22,594 bases of DNA from Ferrovibrio sp035304305 (GTDB lineage: Bacteria; Pseudomonadota; Alphaproteobacteria; Ferrovibrionales; Ferrovibrionaceae): positions 1-22,594 of the forward strand of contig NZ_DATGQG010000051.1 in assembly GCF_035304305.1 (NCBI RefSeq), in the 5' to 3' direction. The number at the start of each line of letters is the position of its first letter. The stretch's first letter is position 1. Shown one piece after another: positions 15,642 to 21,939 of this stretch. The position numbers and the translations under genes are program-made. The notes beneath the pieces are model-generated. The model did not search any database. It was not told the origin of the DNA and was given only the letters and a program-made list of their open reading frames with translations.

Positions 15642-15669
15642 AAAGGCCCGGGATCGCTCCCGGGCCTTT
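15642..15669. terminator. Rho-independent terminator shared by nrdA and msrB
   Basis: A perfect 12-bp stem, AAAGGCCCGGGA (15642-15653) with TCCCGGGCCTTT (15658-15669), closes a TCGC loop 22 bases after the nrdA stop. An A-run on the left and a T-run on the right make it work in both directions, so it can also end the convergent msrB transcript. Confidence 0.88.
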
Positions 15670-15715
15670 CTCCGCCCTTATCCTTCCGCTTGCGGGAAAG
15701 GGGCGAGCCGGAAGA

Positions 15716-16144
15716 TCACTCCGGCTCGAACTTGAGCGCCACGCCGTTCATGCAGTAGCGCTCGCCGGTCGGCTCCGGGCCGTCGTCGAAGACATGGCCG
15801 AGATGGCCGCCGCAGCGCGCGCAATGCACCTCGGTGCGGATCATGCCGAAGCTGTGATCCGTGGAGGTGGCAACCGCATCCTCGCGCGGCGCCCAGAAGC
15901 TGGGCCAGCCGCAGCCGGCGTCGAACTTGGTGTCGGAATCGAACAGCACCTGGCTGCAGCCGGCGCAGAGGAAACGGCCCGGCCGGAATTCGCGGTCGAG
16001 CGGGCTGGAATGCGGCCGCTCGGTGGCATGCTTGCGCAGCACGGCATACTGCTCCGGCGTCAGCCGGCGCCGCCACTCCGCATCGTCATGCTGCACCTCG
16101 AAATGCTCAGCCCCTCTGCCTTCTTCGCGTCCGAACAGTTTCAT
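15716..16144 (-). CDS. msrB: Peptide-methionine (R)-S-oxide reductase MsrB
   Basis: A 142-residue enzyme that reduces methionine-R-sulfoxide in oxidised proteins, using thioredoxin. The zinc site is complete: Cys60/Cys63 (CAGC) and Cys108/Cys111 (CARC). GWPSFW is at 79-84, the probable resolving Cys is Cys78, GGHLGHVFDDGP spans 112-123, and the catalytic Cys131 lies in RYCMNG, where most relatives have Asn-Ser. There is no signal peptide, so it acts in the cytoplasm. An in-frame ATG at 16171 would add nine residues, but the ATG at 16144 has the better spaced Shine-Dalgarno (AAGGG, 8 bases away). It converges on nrdA through a shared terminator. Confidence 0.93.
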   Translation of the reverse strand: MKLFGREEGRGAEHFEVQHDDAEWRRRLTPEQYAVLRKHATERPHSSPLDREFRPGRFLCAGCSQVLFDSDTKFDAGCGWPSFWAPREDAVATSTDHSFGMIRTEVHCARCGGHLGHVFDDGPEPTGERYCMNGVALKFEPE

Positions 16145-16182
16145 GTCCCCATCCCTTGGTGAAAGCGCCATATCCTACCACA

Positions 16183-16202
16183 GGCGGCTGCGCGGAGCCG
16201 CC
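16183..16202. terminator. Hairpin between msrB and the SPW genes
   Basis: GGCGGCT (16183-16189) pairs perfectly with AGCCGCC (16196-16202) around a 6-base loop. It lies just downstream of the SPW operon and just upstream of msrB on the minus strand. Without a T-run it is at best a weak terminator or attenuator. Confidence 0.35.
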
Positions 16203-16232
16203 ATGCACATGATCGACCGGCCGGCCGCGCCG

Positions 16233-16607
16233 TTACGGCGGCGGCCTTTCGCGCTCGCGCTCCTGCCCCTCTTCCCACAATTCGGAAGCGGCCAGCAGGG
16301 TAATCAGCAGCCCGAGCGCCACATGGCTGCTGCGGGCGCCATTGGCCGCGCTGTAATCGAGCAGCCAGGGCGAGAGGATCAGCCAGACGCCGAGTGCGAT
16401 CTGGACCCACTCCTCCCATGCTTCCAGATGGCGGATGGCCAGGACAGACAGCGCGATGATCAGACCACCCACCACGATGGCATTGACCGTGGGCGCCTGC
16501 GCCTCCGTGAAGCTGAGCAGCCAGGGCGAAAGCAGGATGAGCATGCCGAGCATCAGATCGGCCCAGTCCTGCCAGTGACGGTAGATGAACGGCTTGACGA
16601 CAGCCAT
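16233..16607 (-). CDS. SPW-repeat membrane protein (copy 1)
   Basis: A 124-residue, four-TM membrane protein with two SPW repeats: SPWLLSF (SPW at 27-29) and SPWLLDY (79-81). Each sits at the end of a hydrophobic helix preceded by a Trp-rich amphipathic stretch (YRHWQDWADLMLG and LEAWEEWVQIALG). The family is widespread in bacteria and of unknown function. The ATG at 16607 is chosen over a GTG six bases upstream because GGAGG stands five bases before it. The C-terminus is a charged EGQERERERPPP tail. It follows its paralogue at 16662 after 54 bases, so the two are probably cotranscribed. Confidence 0.88.
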   Translation of the reverse strand: MAVVKPFIYRHWQDWADLMLGMLILLSPWLLSFTEAQAPTVNAIVVGGLIIALSVLAIRHLEAWEEWVQIALGVWLILSPWLLDYSAANGARSSHVALGLLITLLAASELWEEGQERERERPPP

Positions 16608-16946
16608 GGGCACCTCCCTGCGACGATCGCGCGAACCGGCGTTCGTCGATGGTAGCGCTGGTCAGCGGCGGTCCGGCGCCCGGCGGTTCTGCCAGATCTC
16701 CTGCGCGGCGATGACTAGGATGAAGGCGCCGATGGCGAGATGGGCGAACTTCACCCGGTCCACATTGTCGAAGCGCAGCAGCCAGGGCGACAGGATCAGC
16801 CACAGGCCGAGCATGAGAGTCAGATAGGCTTCCCAGCGATCGAGTAAAGTCAGCGACAGCGCCGCCAGGGCAGCGACCAGAAAGCCGCTCAACACCGCAT
16901 TCAGCATTGCATCCTCGCGGCCGGCATAGCCGAGCAGCCAGGGCGA
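16359..16946 (+). repeat. Four near-identical 15-base repeats encoding SPWLL
   Basis: GAGCAGCCAGGGCGA occurs at 16359-16373, 16515-16529 and 16932-16946, and with one change at 16776-16790. Each copy is the complement of an SPWLL-type codon block. They mark an internal duplication inside each SPW gene plus duplication of the gene. Confidence 0.8.
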
Positions 16947-17066
16947 GGCCGCCAGCAGCACGCCGAGCGCCATGCAGGCCCAGTCCTGCCAGTACAGCAG
17001 GAGAAGCGACGGCTCGGTGCGCCGCTCCTCACGACAGGAAGCCGGGTGATGCGAAATATGCGCCAT
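16662..17066 (-). CDS. SPW-repeat membrane protein (copy 2)
   Basis: A 134-residue, four-TM protein with the same two-repeat plan as its neighbour: SPWLLGY (SPW at 41-43) and SPWLLRF (93-95), each after a WxDW or WEAY-type stretch. The N-terminus is longer, with His and Cys residues (MAHISHHPASC). It has a usable Shine-Dalgarno (GGAGA). The function is unknown; SPW proteins are small bacterial membrane proteins. It lies downstream of the two-component genes on the same strand after 119 bases, so a link with that operon is possible but not shown. Confidence 0.88.
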   Translation of the reverse strand: MAHISHHPASCREERRTEPSLLLLYWQDWACMALGVLLAASPWLLGYAGREDAMLNAVLSGFLVAALAALSLTLLDRWEAYLTLMLGLWLILSPWLLRFDNVDRVKFAHLAIGAFILVIAAQEIWQNRRAPDRR

Positions 17067-17185
17067 GACTGTCTCCGTGCCCGCCGCGACGGGCAGGTCG
17101 TCATGGCACTCCCGGAATCCGGCGAAAATCAGGCGGCGTCAGGGCAATTGCGCCCGATGGCCGGCTTTCCAGGAAATTCGGCTGC

Positions 17186-18532
17186 CTATGACTGCTCCGT
17201 GAAGGAGAGCGTCGCCTTCACGCCACCCAGGGATGAAGTTCCGATCGAGAGCCTGCCCCCGTGAATGGCCGCGATCTCGGCGGCGATGGAAAGTCCGAGC
17301 CCCCAGCCCGGCGTCGCATCGTCCAGCCGCGCACCCCGCTCAAGGGCAACCGCGGCCGCCGTTTCCGAGAGGCCCGGGCCGTCGTCTTCGATGGTGAGAA
17401 CCAGCGGTTCGCTGCTTTCAGCTGCAACGCGGATACTGCCCTTCGCCCACCGCCAAGCATTCTCCATAAGGTTGCCCAGCATCTCTTCCAGGTCCTCACG
17501 GCCGCCCCGGAAGCCCGCGTCGGCGGGAACTTCCACGGTCAGCGTCACCCGCTTGTCGGGATTGATGCGCGTGAGTGCTTCGCCAATCGCCTCCACGACC
17601 GGCCGGATCATGGTTCTCACACCCAGCGCCCGCTCCGAACCGGCTCTCGCCGCGGCACGGGCCAGATGGTGTTCGACCAGCCGGGTCATGATCCGGACCT
17701 GCTCCTGGCAGACCGCCGTGTCCGGAGTGCCGCTGGTTTCCACCCGTAACACCGCGAGCGGTGTCTTGAGGCTGTGTGCCAGGTTGCCCAGTTCGGTGCG
17801 GGCGCGCGCGATCATCGAGGCGTCATGGTCCAGCACGGCGTTCATCGCGTCTGCCACCGGGGCAACCTCGCGGGGATAGGCACCCTCGAGCCGCATCGCC
17901 CTGCCGTCGCGGATGGCCGCGAGGCCGGCGGTCATCGCGCGCAGCGGGCGCAGACCGAAGCGCACCTGAAGAATGATGGCGCCGGCCATACCAGCTGCGA
18001 GCACCGCAAGAGAGATCATGAGCAGGACATTGAAGTCGTCGACCCGACGGTCGAGTTCGTGCAGATCGCCGGCGATCAGCAGATGGACAGGTTCAAGGCT
18101 CCCCGGCAGCCGCAGGTCCCGTTCGGCCACCAGCAATGGCTCGCCTCTCGGGCCGGTGACCCGGTGCTTGCGTATCTCGGCGGCATCGTCGTGTACGGGC
18201 AGCGTCGCGTCCCACAGCGAACGCGAGCGGGCCAGTTGTCCTCCGGGGCCCGCGACCTGCCAGTACCAGCCCGAAAACACCTGATCGAACCGGGGATCGC
18301 CAAGTGGCTTGACCGATATTCCGCCGTCCTCACCGATTTCGGTGGCGGCAATCATCACCCGCAGCAGGGCGTCAAGGCGCTCGCCGAATTCCTGCGTTGC
18401 GGAGTCGCGGAATGCCGAAGCGAGAACGACACCGCCGGCCGAGAGCAGAACGAACATCCAGACCAGAGCGGCGGCAATAAGCCGGAGCGTGAGCGAAGGT
18501 CTGCGCCGGCGCGACGATGCAGCGCCGGTCAT
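17186..18532 (-). CDS. Sensor histidine kinase of a two-component system (PhoQ-like domain plan)
   Basis: A 448-residue membrane kinase. TM1 is at about 16-40, a periplasmic sensor domain of about 125 residues follows, TM2 is at about 168-189, then a HAMP-like region, a phospho-acceptor motif (ELGNLAHSLKTPLAVL, His253), N-box NLMENAW (354-360, Asn358), G1 DDGPG (383-387) and G2 GWGLGLS (409-415). The kinase core resembles PhoQ-type enzymes. The sensor contains several Asp/Glu residues (HDDAAEIRK) but no clear ligand motif. Its ATG overlaps the response regulator stop (ATGA), so the pair is coupled. Its stimulus is unknown; the divergent cytochrome genes suggest redox, a gas ligand or metal. 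Confidence 0.94.
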   Translation of the reverse strand: MTGAASSRRRRPSLTLRLIAAALVWMFVLLSAGGVVLASAFRDSATQEFGERLDALLRVMIAATEIGEDGGISVKPLGDPRFDQVFSGWYWQVAGPGGQLARSRSLWDATLPVHDDAAEIRKHRVTGPRGEPLLVAERDLRLPGSLEPVHLLIAGDLHELDRRVDDFNVLLMISLAVLAAGMAGAIILQVRFGLRPLRAMTAGLAAIRDGRAMRLEGAYPREVAPVADAMNAVLDHDASMIARARTELGNLAHSLKTPLAVLRVETSGTPDTAVCQEQVRIMTRLVEHHLARAAARAGSERALGVRTMIRPVVEAIGEALTRINPDKRVTLTVEVPADAGFRGGREDLEEMLGNLMENAWRWAKGSIRVAAESSEPLVLTIEDDGPGLSETAAAVALERGARLDDATPGWGLGLSIAAEIAAIHGGRLSIGTSSLGGVKATLSFTEQS

Positions 18533-19197
18533 GGCCCGGACGCCTCGGCCAGACGATAGCCCTGCCCGCGCACGGTATGGATGAGATTGCCGGAAATCTT
18601 GCGGCGGATACGGCCGATCAGGACTTCCAGCACATTCGAGTCGCTGTCGAAGTGCCGGTCATAGACATGGTCGAGCAGCTCGGTCCGGCTCACCACCTTG
18701 CCTGCATGATGCATCAGGTACGACAGGATACGGAATTCCTGGGCAGTAAGCTTCAGGGGCACACCGTCCTGCGTGACCCGTCCGGCCAGCGTATCAAGGC
18801 GCAGCGGCCCGCAGACCAGTTCCGGCTGCGCGTGGCCGGCTGCGCGGCGGATCAGCGCCCGCAGCCGATAAACGACTTCGTCCATTTCGAAGGGCTTGGT
18901 CAGATAATCGTCGGCGCCGGCCTGGAATCCGGCCATCTTTTCCGTCCAGCGGCTGCGCGCCGTCAGGATCAGCACCGGCAATGTGCGGCCAGCCTCCCGC
19001 CAGCGCCGCAGGACCGTGACTCCGTCGATCTTCGGCAGGCCAAGATCGAGCACCGCCGCATCGTAGGTTTCGGTATCCCCGAGGAACCAGCCTTCCTCGC
19101 CGTCATAGGCCACGTCGACGGCGAATCCGGCAGCCTCCAGCGTCTGCTGCAGCCGCAAGGCCAGCACCGGCTCGTCCTCAACGACAAGAATCCTCAT
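18529..19197 (-). CDS. OmpR/PhoB-family response regulator
   Basis: A 222-residue DNA-binding regulator. The receiver domain (about 1-115) has the acidic pocket EDE (7-9), phosphorylation site Asp51 (VLDLGLP), Thr79 and Lys101 (LTKPF). The C-terminal winged helix (about 128-218) includes LTAQEFRILSYLM and the wing region HTVRGQGYRL. The sequence is closest in style to the PhoP/QseB group. It is coupled by ATGA overlaps both to the PepSY gene upstream and to the kinase downstream. Family members bind direct repeats about 11 bases apart as dimers; such a repeat lies in the divergent promoter at 19530-19545, making autoregulation and control of the cytochrome operon plausible. Confidence 0.95.
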   Translation of the reverse strand: MRILVVEDEPVLALRLQQTLEAAGFAVDVAYDGEEGWFLGDTETYDAAVLDLGLPKIDGVTVLRRWREAGRTLPVLILTARSRWTEKMAGFQAGADDYLTKPFEMDEVVYRLRALIRRAAGHAQPELVCGPLRLDTLAGRVTQDGVPLKLTAQEFRILSYLMHHAGKVVSRTELLDHVYDRHFDSDSNVLEVLIGRIRRKISGNLIHTVRGQGYRLAEASGP

Positions 19198-19505
19198 CGG
19201 CGGCGGTTTGGCTTTCCGGTCCCCAGAGATTCGCCCGTGCGGGCATCATAGTACACCTTCAGGACGCGGTCGCCCGGGACGAGGATCTTGAGTTCGTAAA
19301 CCAGTTTCCCGTCCTCGGTTTCCAGTTCGGCTTCGATCAGCTGGCCGCCATGAGCCTGTTCCGCCGTGGCGAGGATTTCGCGGAGCGGCCGGATCTCGCC
19401 GGCTTCCACGGCCCGCCGGGCCCGATCGTGATCGCGTTCTCCGGCCACCGCCAGGGGAGCCAGAAGGGCAAGGGTCAGTGCTGCAAGTGCAAGGTGCTTT
19501 TTCAT
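19194..19505 (-). CDS. Exported PepSY-domain protein, first gene of the two-component operon
   Basis: A 103-residue periplasmic protein. The signal peptide is MKKHLALAALTLALLAPLAVAG with likely cleavage after AVA. The mature part is a single PepSY domain: a helix (EIRPLREILATAEQ, 37-50), then beta strands (IEAELE and KLVYELKIL), and YYDARTGE (85-92). Proteins of this kind are often encoded next to PhoP/PhoQ-like systems and may modulate the sensor. An upstream in-frame start exists, but the Met at 19505 begins the signal peptide. The Shine-Dalgarno is weak. Its stop overlaps the response regulator start (ATGA). Confidence 0.88.
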   Translation of the reverse strand: MKKHLALAALTLALLAPLAVAGERDHDRARRAVEAGEIRPLREILATAEQAHGGQLIEAELETEDGKLVYELKILVPGDRVLKVYYDARTGESLGTGKPNRRR

Positions 19506-19529
19506 GCGGCCATTCTGCCACGGCAAAGC

Positions 19530-19545
19530 TGAACCGCAGATGAAC
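19530..19545. promoter_or_regulatory. TGAAC-N6-TGAAC direct repeat in the divergent promoter
   Basis: TGAAC occurs at 19530-19534 and 19541-19545, exactly 11 bases apart, with a reverse-oriented GTTCA at 19562-19566. The 11-base spacing suits an OmpR-type dimer. The same bases read GAAC-N7-GAAC, the alphaproteobacterial LexA box, so two regulators are possible. The repeat sits 25 bases from the PepSY start and 70 from the divergent gene. Confidence 0.5.
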
Positions 19546-19614
19546 GCGCCTGTCAGGCCCCGTTCAACCGCCATCCGGTAGCGTTATCCCGCATCGAGAA
19601 AAGGAGTCGAACTC

Positions 19615-19974
19615 ATGCTGGGTAAAATGCTTCTTCAGGGCCTTGCCGCCGCGGCGATCATTGCCGGCGCGGCCGCCGCCTATTCCGCATCTGCAAACAA
19701 TGCACCTGTAAGCAATGCGCCGCAGAACGCAGTGTCGGCGCAGGCGCCACAGGCTTCACCCGACACAGGATACATCCAGCCGGACGCCCGGCCAGTCCAG
19801 GAGCTGAACGCGCGGGATCGTCACCGTTACGGCAAAGACAAGCATAGGCACGACGATCATGCCCGGAAGCACAGCCGCGATGATGACGATTGCGACGATG
19901 ATCATGACGACCGTGACGACCGGCACAAGCGCCGCCACAGCCGCAGTCATGATCGCGGTCACGACAGGCACTGA
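19615..19974 (+). CDS. Exported His/Asp-rich protein, possible metal binder
   Basis: I do not recognise a family. The 119-residue product starts with a hydrophobic segment (about residues 5-24), probably a cleaved signal or an anchor, followed by an Asn/Ala/Pro/Gln-rich linker (about 27-65). The last 54 residues contain 11 His and 17 Asp with many Arg, for example DDDDCDDDHDDRDDRH, with a single Cys93. This composition suggests a periplasmic metal-binding or buffering tail. A strong AGGAG Shine-Dalgarno precedes the ATG. It is the first gene of the operon leading to the cytochromes, with b561 starting 8 bases after its stop. The repetitive GAC/GAT tract makes length variation between strains likely. 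Confidence 0.75.
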   Translation: MLGKMLLQGLAAAAIIAGAAAAYSASANNAPVSNAPQNAVSAQAPQASPDTGYIQPDARPVQELNARDRHRYGKDKHRHDDHARKHSRDDDDCDDDHDDRDDRHKRRHSRSHDRGHDRH

Positions 19975-19981
19975 GGCGGCC

Positions 19982-20482
19982 ATGACCGGTTTCCGCAGAT
20001 ATGCCTTTCCGCTGCTGCATCTGTGGCATGCGGTTCTCGCCGGCGGCTTTCTGGTCGCCTATCTGACCGCCGACGAAGATACCTATGCCATGCATCTCTT
20101 CGCCGGGTATGTCGTGCTGGCCGCCATCGCGGTCCGCATCCTTGCAGGCGTGTTCGCGCCCGCCGGTAATGTCTGGCGACTGCCGCGGCCGAGCATCGGC
20201 GGGACGCTGGCATGGTTCGCCAGGCGGCGGGGACGCAATCCCTTCTTTGTCTGGTTCGCCGTGGCGCTGCTCGGTTCGGTGGGGCTGGCGGCCGCCACCG
20301 GCGCCGTCGCCGACTTTGTGACCCGGGTGGAGGACCTCCATGAGGGTATTTCGGAGGCCTCGCTGTGGATCATCGTCGGCCACATCGTCTTCATTCTGGC
20401 CATCTACAAAGGGCGGCGCATTCGCGCGTGGCTGCAGGATCATCTGGGAGCACGGCGGCCGGTAAAGGAAATCGCGCCATGA
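19982..20482 (+). CDS. Cytochrome b561-type membrane electron-transfer protein
   Basis: A 166-residue, four-helix membrane cytochrome of the prokaryotic b561 / Ni,Fe-hydrogenase b-subunit type. Candidate heme-iron ligands are His13/His16 in helix 1 (LLHLWHAVLAGG), His38 at the start of helix 2 (MHLFAGY), and His120 and His134 near helix 4 (EDLHEGIS and IVGHIVF). It would carry electrons from the quinone pool or across the membrane to periplasmic cytochromes. The ATG at 19982 has GAGG five bases upstream and gives the family-typical RRYAFPLLHLWHA start; the longer open frame runs through the preceding gene. It overlaps the SHP gene by ATGA. b561, SHP and DHC occurring together is a known gene arrangement. 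Confidence 0.87.
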   Translation: MTGFRRYAFPLLHLWHAVLAGGFLVAYLTADEDTYAMHLFAGYVVLAAIAVRILAGVFAPAGNVWRLPRPSIGGTLAWFARRRGRNPFFVWFAVALLGSVGLAAATGAVADFVTRVEDLHEGISEASLWIIVGHIVFILAIYKGRRIRAWLQDHLGARRPVKEIAP

Positions 20483-20901
20483 CGCGCCTGGCAGCCGCGG
20501 CGCTTCTCGCACTTGTCCTCTCGCCTGCGACCCTGGCCGCCGCGGACGGACAGCAGGCCGCGATACTGGATGCCTATGCCGCAAAGGCCCGCGCCGCCGA
20601 TCCGGCATTTACCGGATTCTCGGCGGCGCGCGGCGAGGCGCTGTTCCGCAGGGAATGGAATGGCGGCGATCCGCGTACGCCTGCCTGTACCTCCTGTCAT
20701 ACCGCCAACCCGAAACAGCCGGGGCGCAATGCCAAGACAGGCCGTCCGATCGATCCCGCGGCCGCATCCGCCAGTCCGGAGCGCTACGCCGACCCCGGGA
20801 AGGTGGAGAAACACTTTTCCCGCGACTGCAAAAGTGTGCTGGGCCGGGACTGCACGGCGATCGAGCGCGGCGACCACATCACCTTCATGGCGGGGCAGTA
20901 G
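20479..20901 (+). CDS. shp: Sphaeroides heme protein (SHP)-like monoheme cytochrome c, DUF1924
   Basis: A 140-residue periplasmic c-type cytochrome. It has a signal peptide (about 1-22), one heme site CTSCH (Cys70, Cys73, His74), and the DUF1924/SHP signature running from TGRPIDPAA to KVEKHFSRDCKSVLGRDCT (109-126). SHP from Rhodobacter sphaeroides is a high-spin cytochrome that binds small ligands and receives electrons from the diheme cytochrome DHC. From memory, the reference reads GRNC at this point, with Asn88 as the removable sixth heme ligand. Here the equivalent is Asp116 beside Cys117, with Cys125 further on; the cysteines could form a disulfide. The C-terminus (GDHITFMAGQ) lacks the usual AWL. 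It is coupled to b561 by ATGA and followed after three bases by DHC. Confidence 0.88.
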   Translation: MTRLAAAALLALVLSPATLAAADGQQAAILDAYAAKARAADPAFTGFSAARGEALFRREWNGGDPRTPACTSCHTANPKQPGRNAKTGRPIDPAAASASPERYADPGKVEKHFSRDCKSVLGRDCTAIERGDHITFMAGQ

Positions 20902-20904
20902 GGA

Positions 20905-21378
20905 ATGACCCACCGCATCCTGTGGCTGCTTGCCATCCTCATCCTGGCATATCCCGGCATCGATGCCCGCGCCGGCGGCAAGACGCTGCCGCCGGTCGCC
21001 GATCCGCTGGTGGCAAACCTCTGCGGCGAATGCCACATGGCCTTTCCACCGGGCTTCCTGCCGGCCCGCTCCTGGACGGCGATCATGGCGACACTGGACG
21101 ATCATTTCGGCGAGGACGCGACGCTGCCCGGGGATCAGGCCAGAGCGGTGGAAGCCTACCTCACCGACCATGCAGGCGATGCGCCGGGCGGCGGCGGGCT
21201 GCGGGAGTTCATGCGCTGGGTCGCCCCCGGCGGAGTTCCGCGGCGGATTACCGACAATCCCGCCTTTCTCCGGGAGCACGACTTTCCCGAACGCGTCTGG
21301 CAGCGACCCGAGGTCGTGACGCGGTCGAACTGCCCGGCCTGTCATCGCCGGGCGGACCGGGGATTGTTCGACGATTAA
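20905..21378 (+). CDS. Diheme cytochrome c (DHC), electron donor to SHP
   Basis: A 157-residue exported cytochrome. It has a signal peptide (about 1-23) and two heme c motifs: CGECH (40-44) near the N-terminus, within the characteristic ANLCGECHMAFPPGFLP, and CPACH (143-147) near the C-terminus. The interval includes His67 (LDDHFGED) and His126 (LREHDFPERVW), plausible distal ligands. The length, wide motif spacing and gene order agree with DHC of the SHP gene cluster, where it reduces SHP. It begins three bases after the SHP stop and is the last gene of the operon; the OhrR operator region follows directly. No terminator hairpin is evident after it. Confidence 0.88.
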   Translation: MTHRILWLLAILILAYPGIDARAGGKTLPPVADPLVANLCGECHMAFPPGFLPARSWTAIMATLDDHFGEDATLPGDQARAVEAYLTDHAGDAPGGGGLREFMRWVAPGGVPRRITDNPAFLREHDFPERVWQRPEVVTRSNCPACHRRADRGLFDD

Positions 21379-21383
21379 AGTGA

Positions 21384-21411
21384 AAAATTCAATTGACTAA
21401 AATTAAATTGT
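21384..21411. promoter_or_regulatory. Tandem OhrR operators upstream of ohr
   Basis: AAAATTAAATTGT (21399-21411) matches the OhrR palindrome ACAATT-N-AATTGT at 11 of 12 defined positions. AAAATTCAATTGA (21384-21396) matches at 10 of 12. The two start 15 bases apart and sit across the proposed ohr promoter, where a bound OhrR would block transcription until oxidised by organic peroxide. Confidence 0.75.
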
Positions 21412-21423
21412 GAACAATATACC
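21393..21423 (+). promoter_or_regulatory. Candidate ohr promoter
   Basis: TTGACT at 21393-21398 is a good -35. The -10 is less certain: CAATAT at 21415-21420 has a 16-base spacer, and TATACC at 21418-21423 a 19-base spacer. OhrR operators cover the -35 and spacer. Confidence 0.5.
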
Positions 21424-21457
21424 TTCCGTCGCCAACCAGGACGGAAGGAACCCTCCC

Positions 21458-21880
21458 ATGGCCATCACCCCGCTTTACACCACCACTGCCACCGCAACCG
21501 GCGGCCGCTCCGGCAAGGTCACCTCGGCCGACGGCATCATCGACCTCATGCTCGCCATGCCGAAGGAACTCGGCGGGCCGGGCAATGCCGCCAACCCCGA
21601 GACGCTGTTCGCCAGCGGCTATGCCGCCTGTTTCCAGGGCGCGCTGGGCCTCGTTGCCCGCAACCAGAAGGTCACGCTGCCGCAGGGCAACACCGTTTCG
21701 GTGACCATCGGCATCGGCAAGGACGAGACCAGCTTTGGGCTGAACGCGAAGATCGCCGTCAGTCTGCCGGGCATGGACAAGGCCCAGGCGGAGGCACTGG
21801 TGGCCGCCGCGCACCAGGTCTGCCCCTATTCCAAGGCAACACGCGGCAATATCGACGTGACGCTCGAAACCAGCGTCTGA
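21458..21880 (+). CDS. ohr: Organic hydroperoxide resistance protein Ohr
   Basis: A 140-residue OsmC-fold peroxidase that reduces organic hydroperoxides using two cysteines. Catalytic Cys58 lies in the standard SGYAACFQGAL (53-63) and Cys122 in VCPYSKATRGN (121-131). The active-site Arg17 (GGRSG) and Glu48 (NPETLF) are present. The N-terminus YTTTATATGGRSGK is typical of Ohr. The frame is open 16 codons further upstream, but the ATG at 21458 follows GGAAGGA and starts where the family does. Its promoter has two OhrR operators and the OhrR gene follows after 59 bases, so the pair is self-regulating. Confidence 0.95.
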   Translation: MAITPLYTTTATATGGRSGKVTSADGIIDLMLAMPKELGGPGNAANPETLFASGYAACFQGALGLVARNQKVTLPQGNTVSVTIGIGKDETSFGLNAKIAVSLPGMDKAQAEALVAAAHQVCPYSKATRGNIDVTLETSV

Positions 21881-21894
21881 ACCGAGCCATGCGG

Positions 21895-21915
21895 CGCCGG
21901 CTGCACAGGCCGGCG
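21895..21915. other. GC hairpin between ohr and ohrR
   Basis: CGCCGGC (21895-21901) pairs with GCCGGCG (21909-21915) around a 7-base loop. It lies 15 bases after the ohr stop and 24 before the ohrR start, with no T-run. It could partly terminate or stabilise the ohr message so that ohrR is made at a lower level. Confidence 0.35.
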
Positions 21916-21939
21916 TCGCCGATTACACTGCGAATCGCC

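Noticed and set aside
19859..19981. Extending cytochrome b561 to an ATG at 19859
   Set aside because: The extra residues overlap the His/Asp-rich gene and are a frame-shifted reading of its repeat tract; the ATG at 19982 has a good ribosome-binding site and the family start.
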